DNA of 64,000 nt, from assembly GCF_003688595.1 (NCBI RefSeq), contig NZ_RCWT01000010.1, positions 496,001-560,000 of the forward strand, given 5' to 3'. The position numbers and the translations under genes were made by a program. The stretch is from Sphingomonas sp. PP-F2F-G114-C0414 (lineage in GTDB: Bacteria; Pseudomonadota; Alphaproteobacteria; Sphingomonadales; Sphingomonadaceae). The first letter of the stretch is position 1; each line of letters opens with the position of its first letter. Positions 27,695-36,501 of the stretch are shown one piece after another. The notes below the pieces were generated by a model. That model did not search any database. It was not told the DNA's origin and was given only the letters and a program-made list of their open reading frames with translations.

Positions 27695-28259
27695 CAAGAC
27701 GCGGGTCGGCGTGCTGATCTCCGGGCGCGGATCGAACATGATGGCGCTGGTCGGCGCGTCGCGCGCGGCGGAGTGTCCGTACGAGATCGCGCTTGTCGCG
27801 TCGGACAAGCCGGGCGCGGCCGGGCTCGACTGGGCTCGGTCGGAGGGCTTGGCGACGTTCGCGCTCTCGCCGAAAGGTTTGGGCAAGCCGGCCTATGAGG
27901 CCGCTATCGATGCGGCGTTGCGCGGGGCTGGTGTCGAGGTCGTTGCCCTCGCCGGCTACATGCGACTCCTGTCGGACGGGTTCGTCGCGGCGTGGCGGGA
28001 CCGGATCGTCAACATCCATCCCTCGCTGCTGCCGAAGTACAAGGGCCTCGATACGCATGCGCGGGCGATCGCGGCGGGCGATGCGGTCGGCGGGTGTTCG
28101 GTACACGTCGTGACCGAGGAACTCGATGGCGGCGTGGTGCTGGGCCAAGCCGAGGTCCCGATCCTTCCCGGCGACGATGCGGACGCGCTTGCGGAGCGCG
28201 TGTTGGCGGCAGAACATGCTTTGTACCCGAAGACCTTGGCGGAGTTCGTGACGCGATGA
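27687..28259 (+). CDS. purN: Phosphoribosylglycinamide formyltransferase
   Basis: PurN transfers a formyl group from 10-formyl-THF to GAR. The 190-residue protein starts at the ATG at 27687 inside the end of purM. It has the phosphate-binding [12 protein letters not shown], the [10 protein letters not shown] segment and the catalytic [12 protein letters not shown] (Asn, His) with a later DGG motif holding the active-site Asp. It is coupled to the next gene by ATGA. Confidence 0.96.
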   Translation: MADKTRVGVLISGRGSNMMALVGASRAAECPYEIALVASDKPGAAGLDWARSEGLATFALSPKGLGKPAYEAAIDAALRGAGVEVVALAGYMRLLSDGFVAAWRDRIVNIHPSLLPKYKGLDTHARAIAAGDAVGGCSVHVVTEELDGGVVLGQAEVPILPGDDADALAERVLAAEHALYPKTLAEFVTR

Positions 28260-28621
28260 CCGATCTGTCCCCCCTCGACCGCGTTCGTGCGGCGGCGCTG
28301 GCGTTGCCCGAGACCGAGGAAAAGGTTTCGCATGGCCAGCCGACCTTCTTCGTGGCCGACAGGCAGTTCGCGCAGTTCCGGGCGGATCATCACGGCGATG
28401 GATTGACCATGGTGTGCGTGAAGACCAGCGGCACCGATGAACAGGCGACGCTGATCGATGCGAATCCGGCGGTGTATTCGCGGCCGGCCTATCTCGGCGC
28501 GACCGGCTGGGTCGGGATGAATGTTGCCGGCGATCCGGACTGGGCGCTGGTCGAGGACAGGATCGCGCGGAGTTGGGAACTCGCCGCCCCTGCCCGTTTG
28601 CTGGAGGCTGGCGGGCGATGA
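28256..28621 (+). CDS. MmcQ/YjbR family protein
   Basis: The 121-residue protein matches the MmcQ/YjbR fold: an N-terminal LALPETEEKVSHGQPTFFV segment, a VCVKTS strand, then YLGATGWVGMNV and a C-terminal helix. This family has a double-wing DNA-binding-like (CyaY-like) fold, and its function is not settled. It sits between purN and an unknown membrane protein, with 4-base overlaps on both sides. Purine enzymes do not normally need it, so the link may only be shared transcription. Confidence 0.85.
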   Translation: MTDLSPLDRVRAAALALPETEEKVSHGQPTFFVADRQFAQFRADHHGDGLTMVCVKTSGTDEQATLIDANPAVYSRPAYLGATGWVGMNVAGDPDWALVEDRIARSWELAAPARLLEAGGR

Positions 28622-29226
28622 GCACCGAGACTCCGACCGAACGGCGCGAGGCTGCGGCGACGCGGCGGCGTTGGGTGACGCTGGCCGAAGTGGTGGCGGT
28701 CGCGGGGGTGCTGATCGCGGCGTTGACGCTGTGGACCAACTGGTCCGATCACCGTGCTAACGAGGCGGACAAGCTCGCGGCGCAATCGAGTGCGGCACGC
28801 GAGCGGACGAAGATCGATCTGTCGGCGATCGTGCAGGATGGCGGCAACACGCTGTTGTTGAAGGATGCGCGACATGACCTTCAGGACGTGACGATCACGT
28901 TCCCGCGTGCGCTCGGCGTCTCGCCGCAGCGGCCGCCGGCGGAACCGGTCATCGACAAATCCTGGTTCTCTAAACCGCTTCTGAAGTTGACCGATGGCGG
29001 CGCGGACAACCGAGCAGGCCGGTTGCCGGTTCTGGTTAGCGTCCAATATTTTGATGGCGACACGACCCGGTCGGCGAGCGGCATCTATGAAGTGATCTGG
29101 AAGACCGAAGCCGGCTTGCCCTTGATGGGTCGGTCGCTGAAGCTCGAGGGCTTGCGCGTTCGCCAGCGCGGCGGTGATCAGGCGAAGCTTGATGCGATCT
29201 GGGCGAAAGAAAAGCCGGCGGCGTGA
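28618..29226 (+). CDS. Single-pass membrane protein of unknown function
   Basis: I do not recognise this 202-residue protein. It has a basic N-terminus (TERREAAATRRRW), one hydrophobic segment at about residues 21-40 and a charged helical stretch after it. A predicted beta-rich domain with an ALGVSPQRPPAEP loop and a late VSVQYFDG strand follows. The topology would put the C-terminal domain outside the cytoplasm. It starts at the ATG overlapping the YjbR-like stop and is the last gene of the purMN unit. Confidence 0.75.
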   Translation: MSTETPTERREAAATRRRWVTLAEVVAVAGVLIAALTLWTNWSDHRANEADKLAAQSSAARERTKIDLSAIVQDGGNTLLLKDARHDLQDVTITFPRALGVSPQRPPAEPVIDKSWFSKPLLKLTDGGADNRAGRLPVLVSVQYFDGDTTRSASGIYEVIWKTEAGLPLMGRSLKLEGLRVRQRGGDQAKLDAIWAKEKPAA

Positions 29227-29235
29227 TTAAACGGC

Positions 29236-29341
29236 ACCACCCCGGCGGAGGCCGGGGTCCAAGTGGGGAACGTTGCTAACGGAGGGCGGCGTTCCGTTAC
29301 TACGACCTTCCCAATTGGGCCCCGGCCTTCGCCGGGGTGGT
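29236..29341. repeat. Paired palindromic element (GTCATCC-type scaffold, variant)
   Basis: Two inverted hairpins bracket a spacer at 29266-29313. Each has a CGGC/GCCG inner stem with a GGAG or GAAG loop, flanked by CCACCC on one side and GGGTCCA or GGGCCCA on the other. The outer 12 bases (29236-29247 and 29330-29341) are exact complements. The architecture matches the REP pairs at 30.9, 38.4, 43.8 and 58.3 kb, but with a different stem. It lies between convergent transcription units. Confidence 0.8.
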
Positions 29342-29380
29342 GGCGCTGCTGGGCAGTGCGGCGCGCTTCCGCCGGGAACC

Positions 29381-29899
29381 TCAGACCGCCCTGGCGTAGA
29401 CCGGGTCGTCGTGGAGGGTGGTGCCGACCGTGAACTGGCGGGCGCCGATCACCGTGAAGCCCTGACGTTCGTAGAAGGCTCGGGCGCGGGTGTTCTGGTC
29501 CCATACGCCTAGCAGGACGCGGGTTCGACCTGCCGCCGCGGCGTCTTCGAGCGCGCGAGCCATCAGGGCGGCGCCCAGGCCTGAGCCTTGGGCCTGCTTC
29601 ATGAGATAGATGCGGCGGAGTTCTATGTCCGCGGGGCCGGGTTCGATCGGGAAGTCCGGCGCGATCAGCACCGTGTAGCCGATCGGTGCGTGACCGGGCT
29701 CGTATTCGGCGAGCGTCACGATCGTCGCGGGATCGGCCAGCCACGTCTCGAACGTGGCAACGCTGTTCTTGGTCGTGCAGTGGGCGACGATATCCGCCCC
29801 CGTCAGCACGGTCGCGTAGGTATCCAGAAACGTGGCGGATGCGACGAGCGATAGCGCGGGCGCATCGCCCGGCCCTGCCCGTCGCAGCCGCCAGGTCAT
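29381..29899 (-). CDS. GNAT family N-acetyltransferase
   Basis: The 172-residue protein has the GNAT acetyl-CoA fold: a RAGPGDAPALSLVASATF N-terminal helix region, the motif A segment ELRRIYLMKQAQGSGLGAAL with the pyrophosphate loop QGSGLG near residue 104, and a C-terminal NTRARAFYERQGF motif B. The substrate is unknown. The ATG overlaps the ndk stop (ATGA). Confidence 0.9.
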   Translation of the reverse strand: MTWRLRRAGPGDAPALSLVASATFLDTYATVLTGADIVAHCTTKNSVATFETWLADPATIVTLAEYEPGHAPIGYTVLIAPDFPIEPGPADIELRRIYLMKQAQGSGLGAALMARALEDAAAAGRTRVLLGVWDQNTRARAFYERQGFTVIGARQFTVGTTLHDDPVYARAV

Positions 29900-30321
29900 C
29901 AGCCGACGATCTCTTGGGGCTTGAAGAAGTACGCGATCTCGATCTCGGCGTTCTCGTCCGAATCCGAACCGTGGACCGAGTTCGCTTCGATCGACTCGGC
30001 GAGTTCCTTGCGGATCGTGCCGGCATCTGCGTTGGCGGGGTTGGTGGCGCCCATGATGTCGCGGTTGCGCTGCATCGCGTTCTCGCCTTCGAGAACCTGG
30101 ACGACGACCGGGCCCGAGATCATGAACGAGACCAGCTCGCCGAAGAACGGACGCTCCTTGTGGACCGCGTAGAAGCCTTCGGCCTGCTCGCGGGTCATCT
30201 GGATGCGCTTCGAAGCGACGACGCGCAGGCCGGCTTCCTCGAGCATCTTGGTGACCGCACCGGTCAGGTTGCGGCGGGTTGCGTCGGGCTTGATGATCGA
30301 AAAGGTACGGTTCGCGGCCAT
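29899..30321 (-). CDS. ndk: Nucleoside diphosphate kinase
   Basis: Ndk equalises NTP pools through a phosphohistidine. The 140-residue protein has the conserved N-terminal TFSIIKPDA, the RPFF segment and the active-site NSVHGSDS with His117. The ATG at 30321 is about 10 bases after GGAG. A GTG 9 bases earlier is too close to that motif. It is followed by an overlapping GNAT gene and preceded by holC on the same strand. Confidence 0.97.
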   Translation of the reverse strand: MAANRTFSIIKPDATRRNLTGAVTKMLEEAGLRVVASKRIQMTREQAEGFYAVHKERPFFGELVSFMISGPVVVQVLEGENAMQRNRDIMGATNPANADAGTIRKELAESIEANSVHGSDSDENAEIEIAYFFKPQEIVG

Positions 30322-30393
30322 GATGGTCACGGGCTCCTGTGTTGACGGTAATCGGATGCGCGGCGCTTAGGCGGGGCGCGCGGCTAAAGCAAC

Positions 30394-30840
30394 CTATGCG
30401 GCCTGTTCCCAGCGACCGGAGTCGTTCTGCTTCCAGTAGCGACGTTCGATGCCGTCGCGATCGGCGAGCGCTTTCCAGGCGAGGCGGGCTTCGCGGATCG
30501 CTTCGTCGTTGAAGATGTGGAAGGCGCGGTCAAAGGTTAGGATAAGGTCACGCCAACGTCCGTCTACGACCGCGACGTTGCAAGCGGCGTTGGCGGGGGC
30601 GGTTTCCGGGATGTCTTGAGCGATTAGAATGGGTTGGGCGGTGTCGTCGTTGCTGCCGGCTTGGGCGTGCGGGAGGAAGCTCTCGGGGGCGTAGGACCAG
30701 AGGAGGCGGTCGAGCGCGACGCGTTGGTCTTCGGGTTCGGCGACGATGAGGAGGCGGCCGCCGGTTTGGACGACGCGCTCGGCGATGCGCGGGAGGACGC
30801 GGTCGAGGGGGCTGGTTAGGTGGTAGAAATCGACCTGCAT
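30394..30840 (-). CDS. holC: DNA polymerase III chi subunit
   Basis: Chi links the clamp loader to single-strand binding protein. The 148-residue protein shows the HolC pattern: DFYHLTSPLDRVLPRIAERV at the start, RLLIVAEPEDQRVALDRLLWSY, and a C-terminal region with ERRYWKQ. An ATG at 30840 is chosen with GGGG about 9 bases upstream. An ATG three codons earlier is possible. It lies between pepA and ndk on the same strand, and the pepA-holC order is common. Confidence 0.9.
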   Translation of the reverse strand: MQVDFYHLTSPLDRVLPRIAERVVQTGGRLLIVAEPEDQRVALDRLLWSYAPESFLPHAQAGSNDDTAQPILIAQDIPETAPANAACNVAVVDGRWRDLILTFDRAFHIFNDEAIREARLAWKALADRDGIERRYWKQNDSGRWEQAA

Positions 30841-30869
30841 AGTTTCCATCCCCCTGCCCAACCCGCGCC

Positions 30870-30948
30870 GTCATCCCGACGAAAGTCAGGATCCAGAGCA
30901 ACGGAGCGCATCGTTTGGTATCCTGGGTACTGACTTTCGTCAGGATGA
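30870..30948. repeat. REP inverted pair, copy A
   Basis: The left arm 30870-30898 and the right arm about 30921-30948 are imperfect inverted copies of the same sequence. Each arm folds into its own hairpin with a TGAC/GTCA-type stem and a GAAA loop (TTTC on the other strand), flanked by GTCATCC and GGATCCAGAG. The left stem has one C for T change. It lies in the pepA-holC gap of the minus-strand unit. Confidence 0.85.
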
Positions 30949-30980
30949 AGGGGGGAGTGCGAGTCCCCCCTATCCGTAAT

Positions 30981-32456
30981 TCAGCCCTCGAAGTTGTCCG
31001 CTACGAACTGGTCGAGCAGGCGGACGCCGTAGCCGGTTGCGCCCTTGTCGTGGTTGATGCCGGGCTTGTCGGACCAGACCATGCCGGCGATGTCGAGATG
31101 CGCCCACTTCACGCCCTCGTCGACGAAGCGCTTGATGAACTGCGCGGCGGTGATCGAGCCGGCGCCGCGGGGGCCGACGTTCTTCATGTCGGCGATCGGC
31201 GAGTCGATCAGCTTGTCGTAGGCGGGCGACAGCGGAAAGCGCCACAGCGTGTCGCCGGTGGTCTTGCCCGCCGCGATCAGCTGGTCGGCGAGCGCGTCGT
31301 CGTTGGCGAAGATGCCGCCATTCTCGGTGCCGAGCGCGACGATCATCGCGCCCGTGAGCGTGGCGAGATCGACAATCGTGGTTGGCTTGTGCGCCTGCTG
31401 TACCCAAGTCACGCAGTCGCACAGCACGAGCCGACCCTCGGCGTCGGTGTTGAGCACTTCGATCGTCTGGCCCGACATCGAGGTGATGACGTCGCTCGGA
31501 CGCAGCGCCGCGCCGTCGGGCATGTTCTCGACCAAGCCCATCACGCCGACGACGTTCGCCTTCGCCTTCCTACTGGCCAGCGCCTTCATCGCGCCGGCGA
31601 CCGCGCCTGCCCCGCCCATGTCCCACTTCATGTCTTCCATGCCAGCGCCGGGCTTGATCGAGATGCCACCCGAATCGAACGTCACGCCCTTGCCGACGAA
31701 CGCGAGCGTCGGCGCGTCGGCCCCTGCCCCGTTCCACTTGAGCGCGAGGATGCGTGCTTCACGCCGCGAACCCTGGCTGACGCCGAGCAGCGAGCCCATG
31801 CCGAGCTCGGTCATCTGCGCTTCGTCGAGCACGGTGATCTCGAGCCCGAGACCCTCGACGTCCTTCGTCACCTTCTCGACGAAGCTCTCGGGGTAGACGA
31901 CGTTCGGTGGCGACGTCACGAGCCAGCGGGTCAGGTCGAGCCCCTCGGTGACAGCGGCCGCCTCGTTCCAGGCTGCGTCGGTGCCGTCGGGCGCGCCGGC
32001 GATGGTGATCGCGGTCAGCGTCGGCTTCGACTTCTCGGCGAGCTTGGTGCGGTACGTATCGTATCTCCATGCGCGCTGGGCGCCGGCCGCGGCGAAGTGT
32101 GCGGCGGCCTTGGCGGTCGGCGTGGCGCCGGCCGAGAGGTCGGCGACGACCGAGGTTGCGCCCGAAGTCAGCAGGCGCGCGGTGATCGCACCGCCGGCCT
32201 TCTCCCAATCGGCGGTTTCGCCCGTACCGACTCCGACGAGAAGAACCTGGCGAACCGCGCCGTCGACCGGCACGAACAGCTCGACGACCGAGCCTGCCTC
32301 GCCTGCAAAACGTGCCGCAGTCGCCGCGCTGGTCGCCACTGCCTCGACATCGCCGCCGATCGCGCTCCACTTGATCTTGGCCACGCCGTCCTTTGCAACG
32401 GGGACGGCGAGGATCGGGGCGTTGGCGGGAACGGTCGGGGCAAAGACGATCTGCAT
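30981..32456 (-). CDS. pepA: Leucyl aminopeptidase (M17)
   Basis: The 491-residue cytosolic two-metal aminopeptidase starts at the ATG at 32456 with GAGG about 9 bases upstream. An upstream extension of 25 residues is rejected. The C-terminal catalytic domain shows KGVTFDSGGISIKP with the metal-binding Asp and Lys, then KWDMGGAGAV and the family signature NTDAEGRLVL with its Asp and Glu ligands. E. coli PepA also binds DNA, but there is no evidence for that here. It is divergent from lptD. Confidence 0.96.
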   Translation of the reverse strand: MQIVFAPTVPANAPILAVPVAKDGVAKIKWSAIGGDVEAVATSAATAARFAGEAGSVVELFVPVDGAVRQVLLVGVGTGETADWEKAGGAITARLLTSGATSVVADLSAGATPTAKAAAHFAAAGAQRAWRYDTYRTKLAEKSKPTLTAITIAGAPDGTDAAWNEAAAVTEGLDLTRWLVTSPPNVVYPESFVEKVTKDVEGLGLEITVLDEAQMTELGMGSLLGVSQGSRREARILALKWNGAGADAPTLAFVGKGVTFDSGGISIKPGAGMEDMKWDMGGAGAVAGAMKALASRKAKANVVGVMGLVENMPDGAALRPSDVITSMSGQTIEVLNTDAEGRLVLCDCVTWVQQAHKPTTIVDLATLTGAMIVALGTENGGIFANDDALADQLIAAGKTTGDTLWRFPLSPAYDKLIDSPIADMKNVGPRGAGSITAAQFIKRFVDEGVKWAHLDIAGMVWSDKPGINHDKGATGYGVRLLDQFVADNFEG

Positions 32457-32615
32457 GAAGAAACCTCGGGAAGCTTTTGAACGATAGGATGGGCTTGGCC
32501 CTAAGTTGATGCCGCAGGCTTGGCAAAGCAAGGTGGCGGCCTGTCATCTCACGGCGATTGCAGCGAAGCGCCGGTGGTGCGATAGGCGAGCGATAGGGCG
32601 GCAAACGGCTGCCGA

Positions 32616-34907
32616 GTGCCAAAGGGGTTGGTTCGGATCGTGTTGCGTATCGACCTTTTGACGGGTTGTGCCGTTTCGCTCGCCTTGGCGTGCGGACTGG
32701 CGAGCTCGCCCGTGCATGCCCAGGATTTCCAGAGCCGTCCGGTCCCGCCCCCCGTGCAGGACGCACCGGTCGCCAACGCGCCCGCCGCGACTCCCGCCGA
32801 AGACCAGGTGCAGTTCAGCGCCAACGGCCTCGAATACGACACGAACACGCAGATCGTCACGGCGACCGGCGAGGTCCGGATGTTCCGTCAGGGCAACCGC
32901 CTGCGCGCCGACAAGGTCGTGTGGAACCGCCAGACCGGCAAGGTCGTCGCGACCGGCAACATCGCCGTCACCAATCCCCAGGGCGACATCGCCTATGGCG
33001 ACGAGATCAATCTGACCGATTCGCTCAAGGACGGCGTGGTCGACAACATGCTCGTCGTGCTCGAACAGGGCGGTCGCCTCGCGGCCAAGCAGGGTACGCG
33101 CGACGCCGACGGCACGGTCAACCTCAAGACGGCCGCCTACACGCCGTGCGCGGTCGGCAGCTCGGCGGGTTGTCCGAAGGAACCGACGTGGAAAATCACC
33201 GCGGTTCGCGTCACCTATCGCCCCGAGCGCAAGCGTATTTATTATGCGGGCGCCCGCCTGCATCTGTTCGGGCTGCCGAGCCTGCCGCTGCCCAAATTCT
33301 CGAACCCGGTCGGTGGCGACAGCGACAGCGGACTTCTCTCGCCGAACGGCGGCTATAGCCGCGTCAACGGCCTCGAAGTCAGCGTCCCCTATTATTTCAA
33401 GCTCGCGCCCAACCAGGGGCTGATCGTCACGCCGCACATCTACAGCAGCGTGCTGCCGATGGCGCAGGTCGATTATTCCGCGCTCAGCACCAAGGGGGCG
33501 TTCAGCGTCCGCGCCTATGCGACCGAGAGCCGGCGCAGCGACGACCTCAACACCGCCAACCCGACCGATACCGAGATGGCGTTCCGTGGCTATGTCGACG
33601 GGATGGCGCGCTATCAGTTATCGCCGAACTGGACCGCGAGCGGATCGCTTCGCCTGACCACCGATCGCACGTTCCTGCGGCGGTACGATATCTCGCGCGA
33701 CGACCGGCTGCGCACTACCGCCAGCCTCGAACGGATCGACGACACCAGCTATTTCGCGGTCAGCGGCTGGTATGCGCAGACCCTGCGGGTCAAGGACAGC
33801 CAGGGCCAGCAACCGATCGCGCTGCCCGAGATCGATTACCGCAAGCGGTTCGACGACGGCCTGATCGGCGGTAAGTTCCAGCTCCAGCTCAACACGCTCG
33901 CGCTGACCCGCACCGATGGGCAGGACACGCAGCGTGCGTTCGCCAGCCTCCAATGGGACCTGCGCCGGCTGACCAATTGGGGGCAGGAAGTCACGTTCAC
34001 GGCGTTCGCGCGCGGCGACCTGTATAATACGAACGATACGCTGGCGACGACCAACCTCAGCTACCGCGGGCTCGAAGGGTTCAGCCAGCGCGCGATCGGC
34101 GCGGTCGCGGTTGATGTGAAATGGCCGTTCATCGGGACGTTCCTCGGCGGCACGCAGCGCTTCACGCCGCGCATCCAGTTGGTCGCGGCGCCGAAATTCG
34201 CGAACATCACGCTGCCGAACGAGGATTCTCGCGCGGTCGATCTCGACGACACCAATCTGTTCTCGCTCAACCGCTTCGCCGGCTACGACCGCTTCGAGGA
34301 TTCGTCGCGCGCGACCTATGGCGGCGAATGGGCGTTCGATCTGCCGGGCATCAGCTTCACGACCAATGTCGGCCAGAGCTATCGGTTGAGCACGCGCCCG
34401 ACGATCCTGCCCGATGGCACCGGGCTCAGCGATCGCTTCTCCGATATCGTCGGTCGGACCGAACTGCGGTTCCGGGACTTCGTATCGATCGTCCATCGCT
34501 ATCGGCTCGACAAGGATGGTTTCGCGATCCGCCGCAACGAGATCGACGCGACGATCGGGTCGCGCGCGACCTATGTCCTGGTCGGCTATCTCAAGCTGAA
34601 CCGCAACATCGATGCGTCGATCGAGGATCTGCGCGATCGCGAGGAAATCCGCGCGGCGGGGCGCGTGCAGTTCGCGCGGTTCTGGTCGGCGTTCGGGTCG
34701 GCTGTGGTCGATCTGACCAACAAGTCAGAGGACCCACTGTCGGCCAGCGACGGCTTCACGCCGATCCGCCACCGCGTCGGCTTCCAGTACGAGGACGACT
34801 GCCTCCGCCTCGGCGCGACCTGGCGGCGGACCTACAACAACACGGGCGACGCGCGGAAGGGCAACAGCTACCTGTTGACGCTGGCCTTCACCAATCTCGG
34901 CCGCTAA
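32616..34907 (+). CDS. lptD: LPS-assembly protein LptD
   Basis: LptD is the outer-membrane barrel that inserts LPS. The 763-residue protein has a signal peptide (core around residues 14-30, cleavage near VHA-Q), an OstA/LptA-like beta-jellyroll at about 65-200 (NGLEYDTNTQIVTATGEV), and a long beta-barrel ending in a C-terminal phenylalanine-containing strand. Cysteines in TPCAVGSSAGCP and near the C-terminus could form the plug-barrel disulfides. The start is uncertain, because a GTG at 32616 and a GTG at 32640 both fit. Sphingomonads carry glycosphingolipids in the outer leaflet, so its cargo is of interest. Confidence 0.93.
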   Translation: MPKGLVRIVLRIDLLTGCAVSLALACGLASSPVHAQDFQSRPVPPPVQDAPVANAPAATPAEDQVQFSANGLEYDTNTQIVTATGEVRMFRQGNRLRADKVVWNRQTGKVVATGNIAVTNPQGDIAYGDEINLTDSLKDGVVDNMLVVLEQGGRLAAKQGTRDADGTVNLKTAAYTPCAVGSSAGCPKEPTWKITAVRVTYRPERKRIYYAGARLHLFGLPSLPLPKFSNPVGGDSDSGLLSPNGGYSRVNGLEVSVPYYFKLAPNQGLIVTPHIYSSVLPMAQVDYSALSTKGAFSVRAYATESRRSDDLNTANPTDTEMAFRGYVDGMARYQLSPNWTASGSLRLTTDRTFLRRYDISRDDRLRTTASLERIDDTSYFAVSGWYAQTLRVKDSQGQQPIALPEIDYRKRFDDGLIGGKFQLQLNTLALTRTDGQDTQRAFASLQWDLRRLTNWGQEVTFTAFARGDLYNTNDTLATTNLSYRGLEGFSQRAIGAVAVDVKWPFIGTFLGGTQRFTPRIQLVAAPKFANITLPNEDSRAVDLDDTNLFSLNRFAGYDRFEDSSRATYGGEWAFDLPGISFTTNVGQSYRLSTRPTILPDGTGLSDRFSDIVGRTELRFRDFVSIVHRYRLDKDGFAIRRNEIDATIGSRATYVLVGYLKLNRNIDASIEDLRDREEIRAAGRVQFARFWSAFGSAVVDLTNKSEDPLSASDGFTPIRHRVGFQYEDDCLRLGATWRRTYNNTGDARKGNSYLLTLAFTNLGR

Positions 34908-34943
34908 GCCCGCATTCAGCTACGATGAGGCAAGCCTTGCCGG

Positions 34944-36494
34944 ATGCGCCGCCATGACCTGGCGACGCGGTCCGCTAGGCCGATGATGGGATATCGACAC
35001 TTGAAGCATGATGTTCGACTGGCGGCGCGTGGCGGCCGTATGATCGGGACCGTCGTCCTGGCGGCACTCGCCGCGAGCACGATCGCGCAGACCGCGCCGC
35101 GCCGGGCGGCGCCCAAGCCGGCTGCGTCGCGGGCTGCTCCATCGAAGGCTGCTGCTGCTCAGCCTGCTCCGTCCCAGCCGGCTCCATCTCAGCCGAATGC
35201 GGATCAGGCCAACTCGGGCCAGACGGTCCAGGATCAGAGCGTGCCGGACAATACCGGCCTCGATATCCCGACCAACCTCCAGATCTTCGGCAAGCTCGAC
35301 CCCAACGTCCGCAAGCCGACCGCGGTCGTCAACGACACCGTGATCACCGGGACCGATGTCGACCAGCGGGTCGCTCTGGTGGCGATGGCGAACGAAGCGA
35401 AGCTGTCGCCGGAGGATCGCGATCGGCTCAAGCTGCAAGTGCTCCGCCAGTTGATCGACGAGACGCTCGAGATCCAGGAAGCCAAGACCGCCGACGTGGT
35501 CATCACGCCTGCCGAGATGACGCAGAGCTTCGCCGGCGTATCGAAGCGCTTCAATCGCACGCCCGAGGCGATGCGCGCCTATCTGCGCGAATCCGGATCG
35601 TCCGAACGGTCGCTCAAGCGGCAGATCGAGGGCGAACTCGCCTGGCAGCGCTATCTGCGCAAGCGCGTCGAGCCGTTCGTCAACGTCGGCGACGAGGAAG
35701 TGAAGTCGATCATCGACCGTCTGCAGGCGGCGAAGGGCACCGACGAGTTCAACTTGAAGGAAATCTATCTCGCGGCGACGCCGGCGAACAGCCAGCAGGT
35801 CTATGCGAACGCCAAGCAGATCCTGCAGGAGATCCAGAAGGGCGCGCAGCCGTTCGAGTATTTCGCGCGGCAGTTCTCGGAAGCGTCGACCCGCGCGGTC
35901 GGCGGCGATCTCGGCTGGATCCGTGCTGCGACTCTGCCGGGACCGCTGTCCGAAGCCGCGACCTCGATGCAGGTCGGCCAGGTCGCCGGACCGATCGAGG
36001 TGCCGGGCGGCTATTCGATCCTGTACCTGACCGACAAGCGCCAGGTGCTGACCGCCGACCCGCGCGATGCCAAGCTCAGCCTCAAGCAGCTGACGTTGCG
36101 GTTCCCGCCAAACACGACGCAGGCGCAGGCGAGCACGCGCGCGCAGGCCTTTGCCAAGGCGACGCAGGACCTGCGTGGTTGCGGCACCGTCGAGAAGGTC
36201 GCGGCCGGGATCGGCGCCGACGTGGTCGACAACGACACGGTCCGGATCCGCGACCTGCCGCCGCAGCTTCAGGAGATCATGCTGAAGCTCCAGGTCGGCC
36301 AGTCGACGCCGCCGTTCGGTTCGGCCGAACAGGGTGTGCGTGCGCTGGTATTGTGCGGCCGCGACGAAGCCGCCGGCGGCTCGGTGCCCAATTCGGAACA
36401 GATCCAGGGCCAGCTCGAACAGCAGCGCGTCAATCTGCGCGCGCAGCAGAAGCTGCGCGATCTGCGGCGCGATGCGATCGTCGACTATCGTTGA
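34944..36494 (+). CDS. surA: Periplasmic chaperone/peptidyl-prolyl isomerase SurA
   Basis: SurA helps outer-membrane proteins such as LptD fold. The open frame gives 516 residues. ATGs at 34983, 34986 and 35040 are alternative starts, and the last places a compact signal peptide before an alanine/proline-rich stretch. The SurA N-domain follows (PTAVVNDTVITGTDVDQRV). One parvulin domain is clear at about 275-375 (GGDLGWIRAATLPGPL and GGYSILYLTDKR). The second parvulin region is weakly conserved. It sits between lptD and pdxA, the usual order. Confidence 0.92.
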   Translation: MRRHDLATRSARPMMGYRHLKHDVRLAARGGRMIGTVVLAALAASTIAQTAPRRAAPKPAASRAAPSKAAAAQPAPSQPAPSQPNADQANSGQTVQDQSVPDNTGLDIPTNLQIFGKLDPNVRKPTAVVNDTVITGTDVDQRVALVAMANEAKLSPEDRDRLKLQVLRQLIDETLEIQEAKTADVVITPAEMTQSFAGVSKRFNRTPEAMRAYLRESGSSERSLKRQIEGELAWQRYLRKRVEPFVNVGDEEVKSIIDRLQAAKGTDEFNLKEIYLAATPANSQQVYANAKQILQEIQKGAQPFEYFARQFSEASTRAVGGDLGWIRAATLPGPLSEAATSMQVGQVAGPIEVPGGYSILYLTDKRQVLTADPRDAKLSLKQLTLRFPPNTTQAQASTRAQAFAKATQDLRGCGTVEKVAAGIGADVVDNDTVRIRDLPPQLQEIMLKLQVGQSTPPFGSAEQGVRALVLCGRDEAAGGSVPNSEQIQGQLEQQRVNLRAQQKLRDLRRDAIVDYR

Positions 36495-36501
36495 GCCCGG
36501 C

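Noticed and set aside
30915..32480. Plus-strand open frame of 521 codons
   Set aside because: It is antisense to pepA, whose motifs are all intact.
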